In this document: positions 12,102-27,467 of the stretch, piece after piece
Position numbering within the stretch: the stretch's first letter is position 1
How the letters are laid out: each line of letters begins with the position of its first letter
Assembly: GCF_020283565.1 (NCBI RefSeq)
Contig: NC_060060.1
Coordinates: 49,216,015 to 49,280,014 of the forward strand
Reading direction: 5' to 3'
From: Trifolium pratense
Taxonomy: Eukaryota; Streptophyta; Magnoliopsida; Fabales; Fabaceae
Length of the DNA: 64,000 bases
Program-made: the position numbers and the translations under genes
Notes under the pieces: generated by a model
What the model saw: the letters and a program-made list of their open reading frames with translations, nothing else
Databases searched by the model: none
What the model was told of the DNA's origin: nothing

Positions 12102-12189
12102 ATCTTGTGCAGTATCTCCTCGCAGGAGATACGAGCAACTATTCCATCTTGTGCAGTATCTCTTCGCAGGAGATACGAGCAACACATTT
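12102..12189. repeat. two 44-bp direct repeats with inner palindrome
   Basis: ATCTTGTGCAGTATCTC starts at 12102 and again at 12146. Each unit holds the palindrome GTATCTCCTCGCAGGAGATAC or a one-base variant, followed by GAGCAAC. A third, diverged version (TATCTCTTCGCCATGACAG) lies just upstream near 12068. Confidence 0.75.
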
Positions 12190-12337
12190 GAGCAAAACAT
12201 TCCAAGTGCTCGCTACGAGCAAGGCTTTGACGAGCACCTTCCTCGTCCACATTTGTTCAAGAGAGGTTGCAAGGAGATTTCCTTCTGCAATTGGGCACAC
12301 ATCTAAAAGTCATCACTCCTATGCCTAGGAGCAACGA

Positions 12338-12350
12338 CTTGGGGGGCTCC
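12338..12350 (+). other. polypurine tract region
   Basis: CTTGGGGGGCTCC directly precedes the 3' LTR and would prime plus-strand DNA synthesis. The purine core is the G run at 12341-12346. Confidence 0.75.
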
Positions 12351-12806
12351 TGTTCTGGACTAGACTAATGCTAGTCCACCTAGACCTTCTCCAAGTCCAC
12401 ATGGCTTGCCTAACCACCTCCATGTCAGCATGGCACAACCTCTCCACCAAGATAGGGTAAAATTACTACTCTACCCACTATCTAAGGGTAATATCTTGGC
12501 AGTCCCTCTTAATGGGCCTTGGCTAGTCCAGCCCACTAAGAGGACCTTTGGCCCAGAGCTGGGGGCTATAAATACTCTCCCTCATGGGAGAGCAAGGTAG
12601 AACACTATTCATTATCATAATTACTCTATCTCTCTAACTTCTCTCTAGTATCTCTTTTGCTCTCTATTCCTTGTCTGACTTTGGCATCGGAGCACCTGCA
12701 GGTACAACCCCCCCCTCCGTGGACCATCTGCTCGGATTGCTGCCTACCACCTGCTCAACGGATTTCCAGCTGGCCTTCTACCTGTTCTGATCAACAGTTA
12801 AGATCA
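12351..12806 (+). repeat. 3' LTR of the Tat element
   Basis: 456 bp, no difference from the 5' LTR found by eye, followed by the target duplication ATATG. Confidence 0.95.
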
Positions 12807-12811
12807 ATATG

Positions 12812-13754
12812 CATTTTGACATTTAATAAAAGAAATTGGTTATTAAAAAAAAAATCAGAAAAGAAACTTTCCGGCGCATTTACATGCAGAAAGAGGTTTC
12901 TAGTGTTCATTTTCAGCAGCAGATTCCGCAGGAAAGTTTCCTAAGGATTTCAAAATCCGCAGGAAACAATTACCCACGGAGGTTTTAGCTGGAAATCCGA
13001 ATCCGCAGGAAAATCCATAGAAATGTGTTTCTTGCTAATGTTTGGTCCAAATCCGCACGTAATAAGCAGATTTCTAGTAGTCCAAGTGCTACTGTTTGGC
13101 GTGTTGAAACAAACTTGAGGTCTCTATATATATATATATATAACATTGAACTCCCCATGCTTCACTTCTCTAAGCAATGTGAGACTTCTCCAATATATAA
13201 TTTCGTTTACCTTTTTTCCTTCATCAGCAATGTGAGACTTACATTGCAATCAACTCCAACAATCTTCACAAGTTACAATACAAATTTACTATTTTAAACT
13301 TCTTAATGAGAAATACTTAATTGGGCACAAACCCAAGAAAAAAGTATTTAGGCACACACTCAAAAATGATAAAATGTTAAAACAAAATTTTAATTGTTAC
13401 ATCATTCAATCATTTTTTATTTAAACTTTTTTGCACATGTGTGTATGCCTAAGTAATTTTTTCTTGACTTTGTGCCCAAATAAGAATACCTCATTCTTAA
13501 TATGTGCAAATTTGCACATGATAGAAAAACCTTTTGATTTTTCTTGATTTATGTTTGAGGTATTTTGAATTTATTCTAATTCTTTTCATTTTAGCTTAAT
13601 TGTTTGAGGACAAACAATGGTTCGTGGGATGGGTGAGTTTGATAGCACAAAAATGTGCAAAGTTTGTAGTAGCATTTTTAATTTTATTATCAGATAAATT
13701 AGTGCCAAATATAAAATTCAATCACAAATATTTGTGAGGCTCATTTTTGTTATA
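12812..13754. other. intergenic DNA with short repeats and a retroelement-end remnant
   Basis: The word ATCCGCAGGAAA (or TTCCGCAGGAAA) recurs near 12922, 12953 and 13003. A short (TA)n lies at 13123-13142. At about 13595-13680 the words TTGAGGACAAACAATGG and TTTGATAGCAC resemble an Athila-type polypurine tract and LTR start. The same stretch recurs at 35430-35510. No gene seen. Confidence 0.45.
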
Positions 13755-14047
13755 GTCCCTCATATCCTTTTTATAAGAACATTTTGAAAAATCACACGGA
13801 TCAAAGAAACACATTTAATATAGTTATTTTTATTTAATACTCTTACAAATTTAAATTTATTTCATGTATACCTTTTATTTAATTATTCTTTATTCAACTA
13901 ACTTACTTATTTTTAAATCACCTCTCATAATAAATAAGGACATAAGTGAAATTGAACATTTAAAACATTTGAAAATTGGTCAAAGTTTCTTATAAATAGG
14001 ATCAAATTTTTTTCGAAAGTGTTCCTTATAAAAAGGACCGGAGGGAG
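13755..14047. mobile_element. Stowaway-like MITE
   Basis: About 293 bp with inverted ends (left GTCCCTCATATCCTTTTTATAAG; right CTTATAAAAAGGACCGGAGGGAG, 2-3 mismatches) and TA on both sides (13753-13754, 14048-14049). The CTCCCTCCGGTCC end is typical of this MITE type. No coding capacity. From 14048 to 14359 I see no feature. Confidence 0.7.
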
Positions 14048-14359
14048 TATTATGTTAGTAACGAAAACGAACCCTCTCATTCCCCGCAACTGCGATTGGG
14101 AGGGTCTGAAACCACGTGATGTCAGAACCGACCCCCTAATAAGATTAAACTGATGGTGAAAAAAAAAAAAAACCTAGAATCAAAGGGAAACTTCTGCAAA
14201 AGTGTTCTTCCAAGCTGATTTAGACAGAATCAAAGTAACGCTTTTGAACAAATAGAAATGTTGGCAGCCAATGAAGAATATGAAAAAACCTAGAACCTTA
14301 TGTAGAAGAAAAATCTAACAGAGCACATCACTATTATTTTTTTTTTTGAAGGAAGCACA

Positions 14360-16368
<2,009 letters not shown>

Positions 16369-17715
16369 TGATGACAACCAATTATATGATGTTTTTAGTA
16401 ATAGATTCATATAGTTTTTATAGTAATTGAAGCCCAAAAGCAAGCAAATATCGGGAAAAGTGAAGTTACAAGGACCAGAAGCAGGAAAAGTGGAAAAAGC
16501 AGCAAAAAAAGGCAAAAATGTAATAAAGCAGCGCAACCATCGTACCCACGATGAGGTTCCACGTGGCGCGATGAGAAGACGATTAAAATTGAAGAAAATC
16601 TGCTGAAAATCTTTACCATCGTGGCACGATGGCTTGTCATCGTGGCACGATGATGACTTGAAAAACACGCAAAAAATCCTGAAGAAATCTTGCATCGCAC
16701 CACGATAGGATCCATCGTGGCCATGATGAGGCGAAAATACACGCCATCGTGGCCACGATGGGTGCGATGGATGCGCAGAAAAAGCCCAAACCTAGCTGAA
16801 AAACTATAAATAGAGTCTTCCTCCTTCATAATTATTCATTCAGAAATATTGAGACTTTTTCAATATTCACTCTAGAGTAAGAGAACTCTAAGGAGGAGGC
16901 AATGAGGCCAAGGAACTCCAAGGCCAATAAGGTTCTTTTCTTTCTATCTTTGTAATTTATTTTTCATAGGTTAGGTGGAGTCGAGAAACTCTCTTACGAA
17001 TGCTTGGTTGTATTATTTATAATATTTATAGATTCAGTTATTTCTATTTCAAACTCTTTTGTTGTTTGGTTTCACTTATTTTAATATTGATCACATTAGA
17101 ATAAATTTTAAGGACCTAGTGGATATCGCATAGGAAACGAGCTAGTAATCCCGACCGAAGGACAACATACTAGGGCCTATATGAGACCATTAAATTCTAT
17201 ATCTGCCGTCTTAGTATAGGATTGGAAAGTACGATAATTTCTACCTTGCAGAGTATGCCTGTGGGCAGGTGACTAGTTTTAGGCACATGTGACAGCTTAT
17301 AATTTAGGGGTCCCCAGGGTGATGAGACCAAAGTTTAAACGAAAAATTGGAGCTCTAGATAATGGTGTCTAAATAAAGTAAGGGTAACCTTTAACTAGGC
17401 TCTGTAAAGCTTGTAATAGAAATAGGAACAAATATTTCTTCAAACCTATTTTCAACAGTCTAAATCCTAATAGAGGGAAATAATTGAGCAACCAAGCAGG
17501 AGTAAGGAAGGGATCCGACCATACTTAACCACCTCGTGTGGTCACACACACCTTTTATTTTCCGCAATTTACTTTCCCGCAATTTATTTTCTTCAATTTA
17601 CTAAAGTATCCGCAAAGATATCTTCTTAAAACTAGTAACCTTGACACAATCCCTGCGGAGAACGATAAACTTATCACTTTATTACTTGGTAGCGATTCTG
17701 TGCACTTGCAAACAA
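16369..17715 (+). mobile_element. solo LTR A, Athila-like
   Basis: Starts TGATGACAACCAATTATATG and ends near TGCACTTGCAAACAA. Flanks are CATGG (16364-16368) and TATGG (17716-17720). Copies II and III read straight through this point (AGATTTTTTGGAGTATGGTTT), which marks the empty site. A TATA box lies at 16805-16812. Short palindromes such as CATCGTGGCCACGATG cluster at 16530-16770. The same family is at 26769-31726. No internal coding region remains. Confidence 0.85.
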
Positions 17716-17720
17716 TATGG

Positions 17721-18419
17721 TTTCCCATAAAATTAAAATATACCATGATTCTTTGATTGCGATAAATATCCTCAAGGATAGTTGTTTGCTAACTCATCCC
17801 CATCTGACTCTTTATGGAAAATATACATCATGTTCATCATAAAAAACAGGATAATTTTTATTTTTTTCAATAATATTTATTTGCTTATGTTCTATTTTCT
17901 TTTGAAGATTGTCTATGTCCTTTTTTCATTTTATATTAATTAGAAGGTTGTCTATGTTTTTTTTTTCAATTGTTTATGAGATAGATTTTATTTAATTTAT
18001 TTGTGTATGAAAATACAATATATGTTTAAGATGTTACGGGGGGATAATAAGGTGGGAAGTATTCATTTGTTCACAGAGAGATTCTCCCTGTTCTATTTAT
18101 TTTATACCCAGAGTATTATTTAGAATATTGTCTATGTTTTTTTTTCCAATTGTTTATGAGATTGATTTTATTTAATTTTTTTGAGTGTGAAAATATGATA
18201 TATGTTTAAGATGTTACCTGGATACAGTCGGGTGGGAAGTACTCCATCGTTCCCAGTTCAGCAACACAGGGAGCTTTTCTCTCTTTGTTTGTTTTTCTTT
18301 TAAATGTTTTTATTTTATATTATTTAAAATGTTGTCTATGTTTGTTTTTCTTCAATAGATTATGAAGTTGATTTAATTAATTTATTTAAGTATAAAAATA
18401 TTATATATATATATATATA
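17721..18419. repeat. dispersed repeat, copy I (middle part)
   Basis: Resumes with TTTCCCATAAAATTAAAATA, as in copies II (33299) and III (40335). It includes two related stretches with GGTTGTCTATGTTTT and GTTTAAGATGTTAC (about 17890-18060 and 18120-18250). No coding region. It ends in a short (TA)n at 18402-18418. Confidence 0.65.
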
Positions 18420-20736
<2,317 letters not shown>

Positions 20737-20747
20737 ATATATATATA

Positions 20748-22465
20748 GGGGGCTGCTAATTTAGACCCAGTTGGGTCTAAATTAGCAAGGTGCACCTTTT
20801 GAGTTGGACAAAAATACCCTTTCTTTTTTAAAAAAAAAAAAAAAAAAAAACATATTGGCGCTGATCCAGTGTCGCGCGCCTACCGCAGGACCACCGTTAC
20901 AGACCGTTGATTTCCATCAGACGGCCAAGAGATGATCTCATCATGGCTGTCGGATCAATCAGACAGTCCAGATCATCCATCTCCATGATAAGCCAGCGCG
21001 TGCACCACACTAGATCTGCGCCTGGAGAGAGAAAATTTCATTTTAAAAAAGCAGGACACGTGTCAACTGCTGGGTGGTTGGCGTGTTTTTTTTTTTCATT
21101 TAATACTTTAAACTCAATTATTTCGTTGTAAATTAATTTTTTATTTTTTTATTTTTATTCCAAAATTCATAATTTTTTTTTGTCTACAAATAGAGACTTG
21201 GTTCGTTTGATTTGGACACAAAAAAAAAAACTCAATTTTTCACTACCTTTAATTATCTTTATATAATACTGTGAAACCATTTAGCTGGTAGAATGGTTTC
21301 GCAGTATAACTCTCTGAAACCATTTTACTGGTAGAATGGTTTCAGTGAGTAATTTCTTAATTGTTTGCTTCTGAAACCATTCTGAAACCATTTAGCTGGT
21401 ACAATGGTTTCAGAGCGTTGTACTTTGAAACCATTTCACTGATAGAATGGTTTCAGGGGAGTTGATTTTTAATTGTTTGCTTCTGAAACCATTTTACTGC
21501 TAGAATGGTTTCACAGTATAACTCTCTGAAACCATTCTTCCAGCTAAATGGTTTCAGAAGCAAACAATAGTTTTTATTACCGTTTTATCTCATTTAATTA
21601 ACGAAAAATAGTTTCAGGTCTCAAAAAATTTCATAAAATATACCAAAAGTTCCAGAATATTATCTAATATTTTATTAGAAACAAATAAAAAAACAATTGG
21701 TTTCAGAGTACAAATCTATGAAATTATTATTATTATTTGTTAAATGATTTTAAATAATCAGCGGAATTTGTGAAAATAATTTCATGACTTGAACTAGGGA
21801 GAGTGAGGTACACAAGAGGGTTCTAAATAATTCATAGTACTTTACATAAAATTTTGGAAATTTTTTATGGAATTATAATATTTTTAATTACCTTTTTACT
21901 CATTTAATTAACTAAAAATAGTTTCGGGTCTCCAAAAAATTCATACAATATACCAAAATTTCCAGAATATTATCTACTATTTTATTATGAAAAAATAAAA
22001 AAAAAATAGAGCCTCCCTGAGGCCGCACGCGCCCCCACGCGCCGCCGGTGAGAGTGGGCGTGGGCGACCTGCACTGTTCATCGTCCCTCCCACCCGTTTT
22101 ATGCAGAAACGGGTCGTGCGACCCGGTTTTTGACCCGGTTCGATCTCCCTCAATACTCAACGAAACTCGACGTTCCTTATATGGATTTTGATCGTTTTTC
22201 AATTTTACAAAGGTTTCCGGTATTAGTTTTTGAAATCGGCGTTCGATTCGCACGTAAAATGAGGTCAAAATTTGGAAGAAATTTAAAAAATGTAATAGTT
22301 GTTCTATTGTTTCAAAAAAAAAAAAAAAGGGTATTTTTATGATGCAAATTACATACATGCCCCAGTTACTCTATTGTTTCAAAAAAAAAAAAATGGGTAT
22401 TTTTGTCCAACTCAAAAGGTGCACCTTGCTAACTTAGACCTAACTAGGGTCTAAGTTAGAAAACC

Positions 22466-22467
<2 letters not shown>
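20748..22467. mobile_element. 1.7-kb inverted-repeat element in (TA)n
   Basis: Left GGGGGCTGCTAATTTAGACC and right inverse GGGGTTTTCTAACTTAGACC; arms about 85 bp including GGTGCACCTT and a TTGGACAAAAATACCC word. (TA)n flanks both ends. The middle contains a GC-rich stretch (22015-22150) and an array of palindromes (21270-21560). No transposase seen. Confidence 0.8.
21270..21560. repeat. palindromic repeat cluster CTGAAACCATT...AATGGTTTCAG
   Basis: About six units of CTGAAACCATTT, a short loop (AGCTGGTAG or ACTGGTAG) and AATGGTTTCAG, separated by 15-30 bp. Each could fold into a 10-12-bp stem. Confidence 0.85.
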
Positions 22468-22512
<45 letters not shown>

Positions 22513-22527
22513 TGTGTGTGTGTGTGT
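22468..22527. repeat. (AT)n followed by (GT)n
   Basis: TA dinucleotides to about 22509, then a GTGTGT run. This is the right-hand flank of the 1.7-kb element. Confidence 0.9.
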
Positions 22528-23140
22528 TTAAGATGTTATAGGGGCATAATAAGGTTGGAAGTACTGCTAGTTCAACAACTCGGAGAGATTCTCTCTAGCA
22601 AAAAATAATTGTAAAATCTATACTAATTTTCAAATGATTATTAACATGCTTTGACTACTTTCTTATTCTCAAACTTTTTTGTCACGGTACTACAAAGAAG
22701 CAATCTTTACGCGTTAGCATCAAATGGGAAAATCTATGTGTTGATCTCCACTCACATTGATAAATTAACATTCCTAAAAAAATTTGAATGAAAGTTTAAG
22801 AAAAGTTTAAAATTGAAGTTATAAATAAAATTCCACAGGTTATACAATATATATTAATTTGAATTTCAATTATTTTTTTCCCATAGATTATAAAATATGT
22901 ATCAATTTATGTTAGGTTTCCCATAGATTTCATCATTTGGAGGTACATAATTCTAATGAAAATGTGATGAACACAAAATATGGATAAATCTCATAGTCGA
23001 AATTCAATTTTTAATTCGTCAAGATGTATTTTTAATAATGGGGTGGGGAGTTCTCTCAGTTCCCCGTTCAATAAAATGGTCTATGTTCCTCGTTCAATAA
23101 CATCGAGAGATTCTCTCTTATTCAAATCAAAGTAATATTT
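22528..23140. repeat. dispersed repeat, copy I (right part)
   Basis: Shares with copies II and III a stretch around ACTCACATTGATAAATTAACA (22750) and GGTGGGGAGTTCTC (23042). Non-coding. Confidence 0.55.
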
Positions 23141-23166
23141 GTAATATACACATTGGTTCCTGTATA

Positions 23167-23462
23167 ATCACATTGGTCCCTGTATGTACGTGCTTTTTTG
23201 GTTTTAGTCTCTGTATCATATTTTTTTTGTTTTAGTTCCTGTATGTGTAAATCTTGTTAATTTTCGTCCCTCCCGTTTGTGTTTGTAGCTAATTCGTAGC
23301 TAATTGGTAGCTAATTAGCTACCAGTTAGCTACAAATGCAGTCGTTTTTTAATAGGAGGGAGGAAAATAAACAAGATTTACACATACATGGACTAAAACC
23401 AAAAAAAATATAATACATGGACTAAAACCAAAAAAGCGCGTATATACAGGGACCAATGTGAT
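23167..23462. mobile_element. fold-back MITE
   Basis: Arms of about 110 bp pair across a central GTAGCTAATTAGCTAC palindrome (about 23285-23330). The ends are ATCACATTGGTCCCTGTA and its inverse. Non-coding; the target duplication was not resolved. Confidence 0.75.
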
Positions 23463-23563
23463 AGTTAAGCCTAGATTTAAATGTTTTTATATATACACTA
23501 CATCTCTTCCACAGAAATTGTCATTATAGGTAGTAATTTCACATAAATTATACACATCTCTTA

Positions 23564-24132
23564 TCTCTTATATTATAAGCTTGTACACACAAGCAAACCC
23601 TAAACCTAATTTGTTTTCCCTCCACTTTTATCTTGCAATTTTTATTAAAAAATAATACAATTTTGTCTTGACTAGGATTCGAACCTATGGCCCTTCAGTG
23701 CAAAGCAATATTTTCAATCACTATGGCAAGTATACCAATTGTGATTAAAAGTATGTGCAATAATTGATAAGCACCATCGATTTTCATAGGAAAGATTTCA
23801 TACAACAATTAAACACCATCAAATTACATTGCACAGTTTAAACAATTAAAAACCGATAATTAGAAATCTAGCAAATCATCAAATCATACATTTTCTCAGT
23901 GTTTTTTTTTTCGAAAAAATTTACAGTTTTTTATCCTAATTCAATATTTTTTACTAATTAACTAAACATGTTAACCATTTTTTTAGTGTATTTTTTTACA
24001 GGAAGAAAAAAATCATTGGACTTAAAAGATACTTTTTTTTTAACTAAACATGTTAAGAAAAATATACTTTTTTTATGTCTTCTGAACTTAAAAATTTGTT
24101 CATGTTGAGGAGTATGGTTGATCATATTATTG

Positions 24133-24177
<45 letters not shown>

Positions 24178-25292
24178 GTGATATTTATGCAAATAGTAGT
24201 TGACTCCATTTATATTATTAATTACGAAAAAAATCACTGATTCGTATTTGTTTCTTTTGCTAACAATGTATCCTAACCTTTCCGGATCAAAGAAGATTAT
24301 TTTCTGAATGAGTTTTGGGTGTTGGCGATGGAGAAATTGAAGATGACAACGACGATGATTTAGAACTTGACATTCCATCAGATTTATTGATTCCAAATTC
24401 AGGCGATCCTCTTGCTTCTATCGTTGAAAGCACATATCCCCAACTTTTACAAAACATGAACGATATAACATGTTTGCAAAATAGAGCTATATTAGCTCCT
24501 AAAAATTCAATAGTCGACACAATAAATGATTATATGTTGGATTTAATTCCTGGTGAAGAAAAAACATATTTGAGTTATGATACTCCACTCGCACAGAATG
24601 TAGACGGTCAAACAGTGGATGATGTTCATACTCCCGAATTTTTTAACACGATTTCTACGTCGGGACTCCCAAATCACAAGTTGAGACTTAAAGTTGGAGT
24701 TCCTGTTATGCTATTAAGGAATTTGAATAAAAAAATTAGGATTATGCGATAGAACAAGACTTATTATTACAAGATTGAGAAAACGTGCTCTTGAAGGAAA
24801 AATTATTTCAGGAAGTAATATTGGTGATCAGGTTTTCATACCTAAATTTTCTCTGACACCATCTGACATAAGAATTCCTTTTAAATTTCAACGGAGACAA
24901 TTTCCATTAATGATTTCTTTTGCGATGACTATTAATAAGAGCCAGGGACAATCTTTAAAGCATGTTGGGATATATCTTTCGTTGCCAGTGTTTTCACATG
25001 GTCAGCTGTATGTTACGATTTCAAGAGTTACTTCTAGAGAAGGATTAAAAATATTGATCATCGACGATGAAGGAGAAGATACGACTAAGACTTCGAATGT
25101 GGTCTATAAGGAAGTCTTCCGTAATATACCTTTCTTTGTATGAATATTTATCCAAAATTATTGTTGAACTATCGTTTAATATTACTCAAAAAATTTCATA
25201 TACCTTATATTATTGCAATTATCATATCGTAATTTATAATTAAATATCTTACAGCTAATTAGACTCGTGCACTGCACGGGTCGATGTTCTAG
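23564..25292 (+). mobile_element. truncated Helitron with helicase remnant
   Basis: Right end: hairpin around CCGTGCACTGCACGGG near 25268-25280, then TCGATGTTCTAG ending 25292 before host T. Left end proposed at TCTCTTATATTATAAGC (23564) after host A. A tRNA-like GGATTCGAACC word lies near 23676. It carries only the C-terminal part of the RepHel protein; Rep and N-terminal helicase are missing. A (TA)n tract is at 24137-24173. Confidence 0.8.
24315..25143 (+). pseudogene. Helitron PIF1-like helicase, C-terminal fragment, frameshifted
   Basis: Two adjacent frames (24315-24752 and 24775-25143) together cover the end of a Helitron PIF1-type helicase. Visible blocks: DIPSDLL, LAPKNSIVDTIND, a VGVPVMLLRNLN block, then AMTINKSQGQSLKHVGIYL and YVTISRVTSREGLKIL (late helicase motifs). 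The frame is lost in an A-run near 24727-24733; reading continues in another frame to TGA 25143. The Walker A region and the Rep domain are absent, so it cannot be a working enzyme. The first frame has no natural ATG at its start. Family assignment is strong; activity is excluded. Confidence 0.85.
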
Positions 25293-25599
25293 TTGTATAA
25301 ATAAATACATTAATTTCCTTATATTATTATTTTGTGATCAAAGAATTTTGCACCTTGCACTAGATGTCGTTCTTTATAGGATGGTTTCTAGCTAGAGTTT
25401 GCGGATGACGCTAATCATGAGAGTATTGAGTTTGTTGCAGTTTATTGTCAATGCAGTTAATTTGAAGTTAAGAGATCAAACTCGGGTTCTCAGTATTCTC
25501 ACTTTTGTGAAGGTGGGCAATAACATGGTGCACCTTTTTAATTGGACACTGATGAATCCTCGTCACTACAAGTTATTCTAAGTCAAATGAAGGGATATT

Positions 25600-25910
25600 A
25601 GAGCTTTTTGGATGCTTTTTAGCTATAAAATAAGAGGAAAATACATAAGGACAGAGGTTACTTGGATTCAAAGCAAAATCTGAAGAATTTGTGGTGTTTC
25701 AAGCTGAACAACGTACGCGCGGCGTACGTAGTAGGAGGCCACGCACAGCGTAATTGAGGACGAGTTTTGGGTTTAAGAAGCTGGCTATCACGCGCGGCGT
25801 TAGGGGCAATCACACACGGCGTAATTAAGGACGAATTGATGGTTGAGAAGCTGGAAACCATTAGCGGCGGCATTGCAAATAAAAAAGGATTCAGTGAAGC
25901 TGTTGATAAC
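25600..25910. mobile_element. Athila-type LTR fragment with CGCGCGGCGT palindromes
   Basis: GTACGCGCGGCGTACG, ATCACGCGCGGCGTTA and two diverged forms occur at about 25708-25870 in a context like the LTR at 42840-43190. No LTR ends found. From 25911 to 26768 nothing else is recognised except a weak tRNA-like word near 26080. Confidence 0.5.
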
Positions 25911-26784
25911 CAAAAACCTTTATCTGTATTTTAAAAATTAGTTAAGAGAAAAGGACATGATTGTAATTTGGATTTAATCTTATCTTATAATTAAATTAAA
26001 AAACTGTTAAATTAAGCTACTAGATTTGATCTAGTGTTAAGGGGGTTTGGGTAGTATACTAGAAGTTCTGTATTCGATTCTCGACTTCGGAAAAAGTGGT
26101 TGCTGTTTTTTTCAATTCCGAAGCTAAACCTAGCATCTCTTGATAACACTCTATCACCTTAATTCATTCTTTTGCTGAGGGTCTGGCACTTATTACAGAG
26201 CGATTGTAAATTAAAAATAAAACTGTTAAATTCCTTTTTTTTTTCTCTCTTCCCACTGCAACACCTACACGCCTGCTTGGGTGTCATTATCCTCTTCGTG
26301 TGGAGCTGGTTTTTAAACACCAAAAATCCAATCTTAAAACTGAGCAATCTGACCATTTTTTAATTATTATTTTAAAAAATTAAATTAAGTGAACGGCCGT
26401 TTATTGGGCTCACAGAGCCAAAAGCACACCCAATATTGAGAATACAAACTCTATCAAAAAATAAATAAATTGAGAATACAAAAAAAAAATTCAAGAACAA
26501 GATCGTGGTATTAAAGAAAACAGAATAAGCTAACTGAAAAATTATAAGAAGGATTTATTTGGGAAAAATCCATGGCAACTAGCAAGCAAAATCGAACGGT
26601 GACACTAAGAAGAATAATGGGTTTTCCTTTAAGAAAGTGCACACCTGTCATTATGCTATTGCATCATGCTTTTAGTGACCAATTAAAAATTAAGGTGCAT
26701 CATGCTAATTGAAGAACTCTTCTTCTCAATAAAATATCATCAGAGTGTATAAAATTTTAATTTATAGTTGATGACAGTCAATTA

Positions 26785-27467
26785 GAGCATTCACAATGGA
26801 GCACTCCATTTTTTTAGTACTTAAATGGTCCCACATGGACACATCATCAATTTATTATTTTTTTAATAATAGTACCTAATAGGTACTCAACCCCTCCAAT
26901 GGAACATTTCTTAAAAAGTTCTAAAATGGGTCCCATCAATAACTTCACATCATTACAATATATTTAATTATCTATTTTATAATAAAAATTGATTGAATTA
27001 ATGATAAAATTACAAAATTAGTATGGACTATTTTTTTTATAATTCGAAAAAATAATTAAAATTCGAAATTTAATTTAAAATAATATTGCCAAATTTTAAG
27101 AATTACATAATTAAAAAATAATTTAAAATAATTAATAAAATGGTAATTTTGAAAGGAGTAGAATCCTTCAATTTGGTTTTGATTTATATGATAGGAGTAT
27201 TTATTTTTTTTCCAACGGTAAAAAGAAACAAACAATGACTACCAACGTCTATATATGGTTGACATTAAATTTTTATGCCAATTTAAAAGTTGTGATTTTT
27301 TTTATTTTTTGAATATATTAAATAAAGTGGGTCCCATAAAAAGAAGAGAGAGAGAGTTCTTATATTAGAATTGATACCTATTAAGTACTAAAATGTGTTG
27401 TGCTCCAATGGTAGTACCTAATAAGTACCATGAGTACCTAATAGGTACTACACCATTGGAGATGGTC
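26785..27467. mobile_element. Tourist/PIF-Harbinger-like MITE, 683 bp
   Basis: Inverted ends GAGCATTCACAATGGAG and (inverted) GACCATCTCCAATGGTG; TTA on both sides (26782-26784, 27468-27470). Subterminal GTACCTAATAGGTAC-type words near both ends. Removing the element plus one TTA restores the solo LTR. Non-coding. Confidence 0.85.

Larger units (their letters stand above)
1699..12806 (+). mobile_element. full-length Tat-type Ty3/gypsy LTR retrotransposon
   Basis: The element is 11,108 bp, bounded by two 456-bp LTRs (TG...CA) and a perfect 5-bp target duplication ATATG (1694-1698 and 12807-12811). Order: LTR, primer-binding site, gag-protease-RT-RNase H-archaeal-type RNase H-integrase in one frame, a long 3' region with tandem hairpin repeats and a spliced antisense gene, polypurine tract, LTR. 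The second RNase H, a GPY/F-type integrase end without chromodomain and the antisense gene are features of the Tat clade (known from Grande/Retand-like elements). The LTRs read as identical, so the insertion is very recent. One in-frame TAG near the gag start is the only coding defect seen. Sub-clade assignment is inference. Confidence 0.95.

Noticed and set aside
16407..16829. 140-codon minus-strand frame with HRGHDG-type repeats
   Set aside because: Translation of the CATCGTGGCCACGATG palindromes in solo LTR A.
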